This document shows positions 5,744-6,254 of a stretch of 6,254 nt of DNA, one piece after another. The DNA comes from Deltaproteobacteria bacterium (GTDB lineage Bacteria > Myxococcota_A > UBA796), in the NCBI GenBank assembly GCA_002707085.1, contig PALY01000002.1, positions 1 through 6,254 on the forward strand, written 5' to 3'. Below the pieces are notes generated by a model. That model was not told the DNA's origin and did not search any database. It saw only the letters and a program-made list of their open reading frames with translations. The number at the start of each line of letters is the position of its first letter. Positions within the stretch are counted from its first letter, which is position 1. Both the position numbers and the translations under genes were made by a program.

Positions 5744-6254
5744 CGATTCCAGCGATACAGTTGCAGGGTGTACGAAAAGAGTATGGCCGAGTCACAGCGG
5801 TCGATGGCATTGATCTGTGTGTCCAGCCTGGTGAGTTCGTGGGGCTTGTCGGTCACAATGGGGCAGGGAAAACGACCACCATTCGTATGCTGACCGGCCA
5901 GTTGACCCCAACCTCTGGTTCACTCACGTTGGCTGGTGTGGACGTGATTTCTGATCCTGCGGCTGCACGAAGTTTGCTTGGAACAGTGCCTGAGCATCCC
6001 GATCTCTATGAGTACTTGACCGCAAGAGAGATGATTTCTTTTGTCACCGAAATCAGGGGCGGCGGAGATGTGGATTGGGCTTTATCTGTGGCCGGTTTGG
6101 GGGCAGATGCTGACCGACTGATTCGGGAATACTCGCAAGGGATGCGCAGGAAGACTGCATTGGCATGTGCGTTGGTGTCCAAGCCTCCAGTTCTTGTTCT
6201 TGATGAAGCGCTCAATGGTCTTGATCCTGCAAGTTCGGACCGGGTCATTGGTGT
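5740..6254 (+). CDS. ABC transporter ATP-binding protein (partial, cut by window end)
   Basis: The first 171 residues are visible and the frame is open to the window edge. This is the cytoplasmic nucleotide-binding subunit that hydrolyses ATP to drive its membrane partner, most like the CcmA/NatA/GldA type of ABC-2 exporter ATPases. The Walker A motif is GHNGAGKTT (38-46). The ABC signature is YSQGM (131-135), a variant of LSGGQ. Walker B with the catalytic Glu is VLVLDE (151-156), and the D-loop is NGLDP (159-163). At the Q-loop position the sequence is VPEHPDLYE (83-91), with Glu-His where many ABC ATPases have Gln; PE-type Q-loops are common in the GldA-like group. The switch His and the C-terminus lie beyond the window. 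The start overlaps the permease stop as ATGA, so the two are expected to form one exporter. The substrate is unknown. Confidence 0.93.
   Translation, partial: MTIPAIQLQGVRKEYGRVTAVDGIDLCVQPGEFVGLVGHNGAGKTTTIRMLTGQLTPTSGSLTLAGVDVISDPAAARSLLGTVPEHPDLYEYLTAREMISFVTEIRGGGDVDWALSVAGLGADADRLIREYSQGMRRKTALACALVSKPPVLVLDEALNGLDPASSDRVIG

Noticed and set aside
5175..5856. Two long overlapping minus-strand open frames (211 and 203 codons)
   Set aside because: They are antisense to the permease and the start of the ABC ATPase, both of which are well supported on the plus strand.

Overview
This window reads as ordinary chromosomal DNA from a Gram-negative bacterium with roughly balanced GC. The best taxonomic hint is a lipoprotein carrying three MopE-type repeats (paired D-G-D-G-D-G and C-D-G-x-D-N-D-C-D motifs) joined to a beta-helix-like tail. 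That architecture is abundant in Myxococcota, Bradymonadota and related deltaproteobacterial lineages, so such an origin is likely but not proven.

Layout. Bases 1-161 hold no gene I can support, only a possible tail of an upstream gene and the miaB leader. Bases 162-1502 (+) encode MiaB, the tRNA methylthiotransferase. After 12 bp, bases 1515-2834 (+) encode the MopE-repeat lipoprotein. It ends one base from the end of a convergent two-gene operon on the minus strand: 4281-3607 and then 3579-2836. Both minus-strand genes encode exported proteins of unrecognised function that are clearly paralogous to each other. A 145-bp divergent intergenic region (4282-4426) holds a good sigma70-type promoter for the minus-strand pair. 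On its other side, bases 4427-5743 (+) encode a multi-pass membrane protein. It overlaps by ATGA an ABC ATPase gene (5740 to beyond the window end), and together they look like a two-gene ABC exporter.

How the genes relate. MiaB acts on tRNA and has no evident link to its neighbours. The remaining four genes all concern the cell envelope: one surface lipoprotein, two exported proteins and an ABC exporter. The permease and ATPase almost certainly form one complex. The two exported paralogs probably work together, since they share an operon, a signal peptide, an N-terminal DRAP-x3-IFL...WDT motif and a C-terminal domain with nearly identical spacing of conserved residues. Their functional link to the divergent exporter is only a hypothesis.

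The most interesting item is the exported paralog pair: a conserved N-terminal peptide and a conserved C-terminal domain are separated by linkers of completely different composition, strongly acidic in one and Pro/Ala/Gly-rich in the other. I saw no CRISPR array, insertion sequence, tRNA or rRNA gene, phage gene or defence gene.
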